Part shown: positions 6,391-6,951 of the stretch, piece after piece
Position numbering within the stretch: position 1 is the stretch's first letter
Layout of the letters: every line of letters starts with the position of its first letter
Assembly: GCA_029883255.1 (NCBI GenBank)
Contig: JAOUJL010000075.1
Location: 1 to 6,951, forward strand
Length of the DNA stretch: 6,951 nt
Direction: 5' to 3'
DNA from: Candidatus Bathyarchaeota archaeon
Lineage (GTDB): Archaea > Thermoproteota > Bathyarchaeia > Bathyarchaeales > Bathyarchaeaceae
Translations under genes and position numbers: made by a program
The notes under the pieces: model-generated
The model's database searches: none
The model's input: the letters and a program-made list of their open reading frames with translations, nothing else
Told to the model about the DNA's origin: nothing

Positions 6391-6440
6391 CTTTTCCAGA
6401 CATTTCTATACATTTCCGTACATTCCCGTACTTTTCCATA
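6391..6440. repeat. Five tandem 10-base degenerate units
   Basis: The sequence repeats with an exact 10-base period, consensus CATTTCCGTA. The middle units are CATTTCTATA, CATTTCCGTA and CATTCCCGTA, flanked by CTTTTCCAGA and CTTTTCCATA. Weaker echoes starting with CA continue to about 6460. The period is not a multiple of three, so it is not a coding repeat. Ten bases is close to one helical turn, which would place each unit on the same face of the DNA. It lies about 190 bases upstream of the unknown gene and about 345 bases upstream of Alba. Confidence 0.65.
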
Positions 6441-6523
6441 CAAAAACCTACACAAGCCAAGCCCATACCAAACTCCTTTCTCAAAAACCAACCTGAAACA
6501 AGCATTCCACCCCTCCCCCCCGG

Positions 6524-6550
6524 TATAGGGGGTCTAATGAGAGAGAGACA
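6524..6550. repeat. G-run/GA-run element, copy 1
   Basis: TATA, five G, TCTA, then ATGA and a GA dinucleotide run ending GACA. It shares the order TATA-Gn-TCTA-(GA)n-CA with a second copy 85 bases downstream. A run of seven C just upstream (6515-6521) can pair with its G-run, giving a possible GC hairpin with loop GGTATA or similar. Confidence 0.65.
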
Positions 6551-6608
6551 TACTGAAACAACGTGTGACACAACAATCAACCACAAAAATCCCAGTATCC
6601 AAAAAAAT

Positions 6609-6632
6609 TATAGGGGGGTCTAGAGAGAGACA
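6609..6632. repeat. G-run/GA-run element, copy 2
   Basis: TATA, six G, TCTA, then four GA units and CA. Compared with copy 1 it has one extra G and lacks a few bases (ATGA) between TCTA and the GA run. Seven A precede it (6601-6607), so AAATTATAG could act as a BRE/TATA box, predicting transcription from about 6635. On the minus strand the same A-run is a T-run that could end a transcript. Confidence 0.65.
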
Positions 6633-6704
6633 CAAACAATTTAGCAAAACGATCAACCTGAAAACCAACACCCAACAAATCAACATCAACACCGAGAATC
6701 CAAT

Positions 6705-6738
6705 AGAAAGCTATAAGAACCCCTAACCCGAGCTATAG
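6705..6738 (+). promoter_or_regulatory. Candidate Alba promoter with two AGCTATA boxes
   Basis: AGAAAG followed by CTATAAG (6705-6717) is a good BRE plus box A. A second AGCTATA lies at 6731-6737, exactly 22 bases after the first at 6709-6715. Predicted starts are near 6740 and 6762, leaving leaders of about 44 or 22 bases that include the GAGG Shine-Dalgarno sequence at 6773-6776. Either or both may be used. Confidence 0.5.
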
Positions 6739-6783
6739 TAATTACTCAAAACAAAAACAATACATCAACATAGAGGAAGAAAC

Positions 6784-6951
6784 ATGCCAGAAAAAAAGCA
6801 GAAAAAACCGGAAAAAGAGACAAAACCCGCAGAACCTGAAAAAAAGGAAGCACCAAGAACAGCTAGAGCCGAGAACGTCGTCTACATCGGAAGAAAACCC
6901 CCCATGAGTTACGTACTGGCACTCATGACAAGCTTCGGCAACTCCAACATC
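6784..6951 (+). CDS. albA: Alba chromatin protein, N-terminal part, 3' end outside window
   Basis: The first 56 residues of an Alba (Sso10b-type) DNA/RNA-binding protein, an abundant archaeal chromatin and RNA-associated protein. The fold begins at NVVYIGRKPPMSYVLALMTS (31-50), matching the conserved first strand, the nucleic-acid-binding loop GRKP and helix 1. Ahead of it is an unusually long charged tail (residues 1-30) rich in Lys, Glu and Pro; Sulfolobus Alba has only about nine residues there. By hand alignment, Lys16 of Sulfolobus Alba, the acetylated residue, corresponds to Arg37 here, and Lys17 to Lys38. ATG at 6784 is supported by GAGG seven bases upstream. Dimer and RNA-contact residues further on lie outside the window. 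Transcription probably starts from the boxes at 6705-6738. Confidence 0.92.
   Translation, partial: MPEKKQKKPEKETKPAEPEKKEAPRTARAENVVYIGRKPPMSYVLALMTSFGNSNI

Larger units (their letters stand above)
6205..6783. other. 579-base gene-free region between the unknown gene and Alba
   Basis: No convincing gene is present. On the + strand the region is extremely poor in G relative to C: 6241-6300 has 21 C and 3 G, and 6421-6480 has 23 C and 3 G. Within it are an alternating purine/pyrimidine tract at 6271-6283, a 10-base-period array at 6391-6440, a C-run facing a G-run at 6515-6532, a duplicated G-run/GA-run element (6524-6550 and 6609-6632), and tandem AGCTATA promoter-like boxes at 6709-6737. 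The long frames across it are low-complexity and lack convincing starts. It must contain the divergent promoters of the two flanking genes. The rest could be a non-coding RNA, a long leader or a protein-binding region. Confidence 0.55.

Noticed and set aside
6145..6528. + strand frame of 127 codons over the G-poor gap
   Set aside because: It overlaps the start of the unknown minus-strand gene, has no Shine-Dalgarno sequence, and its His/Thr/Pro/Asn-rich product follows from C/A-rich composition. It runs through the 10-base array, which is not a multiple of three.
6386..6586. - strand frame of 66 codons over the repeats
   Set aside because: It crosses the 10-base array and the GA/G-run element, shows no family feature, and exists mainly because the strand is G-rich and stop-poor.
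6524..6632. CRISPR array or insertion-sequence ends
   Set aside because: There are only two imperfect direct copies, no third unit at the same spacing, no inverted ends, no target duplication and no cas or transposase gene.
6077..6734. 11-base direct repeat TAACCCGAGCT at 6077-6087 and 6724-6734
   Set aside because: One copy is inside a coding region, and several exact 11-base matches are expected by chance in a window of this length.
1..6951. A defence, toxin-antitoxin or biosynthetic gene system
   Set aside because: The genes are a regulator, four transport or membrane families, one more membrane protein of unknown role, an unknown basic protein and Alba, with no operon linking them. Nothing supports a joint new system beyond loose envelope homeostasis.

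Overview
The window looks like chromosomal DNA from an archaeon of moderate G+C content. It is possibly a Thermoproteota-type lineage such as Bathyarchaeia, but that placement is a guess. The archaeal evidence is direct: an Alba chromatin-protein gene at the right edge, a small Lrp/AsnC-type regulator, Shine-Dalgarno matches to the archaeal GGTGATC type, several GTG or TTG starts, and purine-rich BRE plus TATA boxes about 15-20 bases ahead of several genes.

From left to right: (1) the 3' part of a multi-pass membrane protein gene (+, to 544); (2) an Lrp/AsnC-like regulator (-, 623-1114); (3) a structured spacer with alternating purine/pyrimidine tracts and an inverted repeat; (4) a DUF308/HdeD-like membrane protein made of three 58-residue repeats (-, 1313-1852); (5) a CorA-type divalent cation channel (+, 1981-3045); (6) an MscS-type mechanosensitive channel (-, 3097-3912); (7) an APC-family amino acid permease (+, 4067-5530); (8) a basic protein of unknown function (-, 5683-6204); (9) a 579-base gene-free region, very poor in G on the + strand, holding a 10-base-period array and a duplicated G-run/GA-run element; (10) the 5' end of an Alba gene with a long charged N-terminal extension (+, from 6784).

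Adjacent genes mostly alternate strands, and the one same-strand pair (regulator and DUF308 gene) is separated by about 200 bases. Each gene is therefore probably its own transcription unit. Five of the eight genes encode membrane proteins. Three have obvious roles in ion, osmotic or solute balance (CorA, MscS, APC permease), so an envelope-homeostasis neighbourhood is a reasonable but weak inference. I see no defence system, mobile element, CRISPR array, rRNA or tRNA. The most unexplained part is 6205-6783 together with the unknown gene beside it; I do not claim it is a new system.
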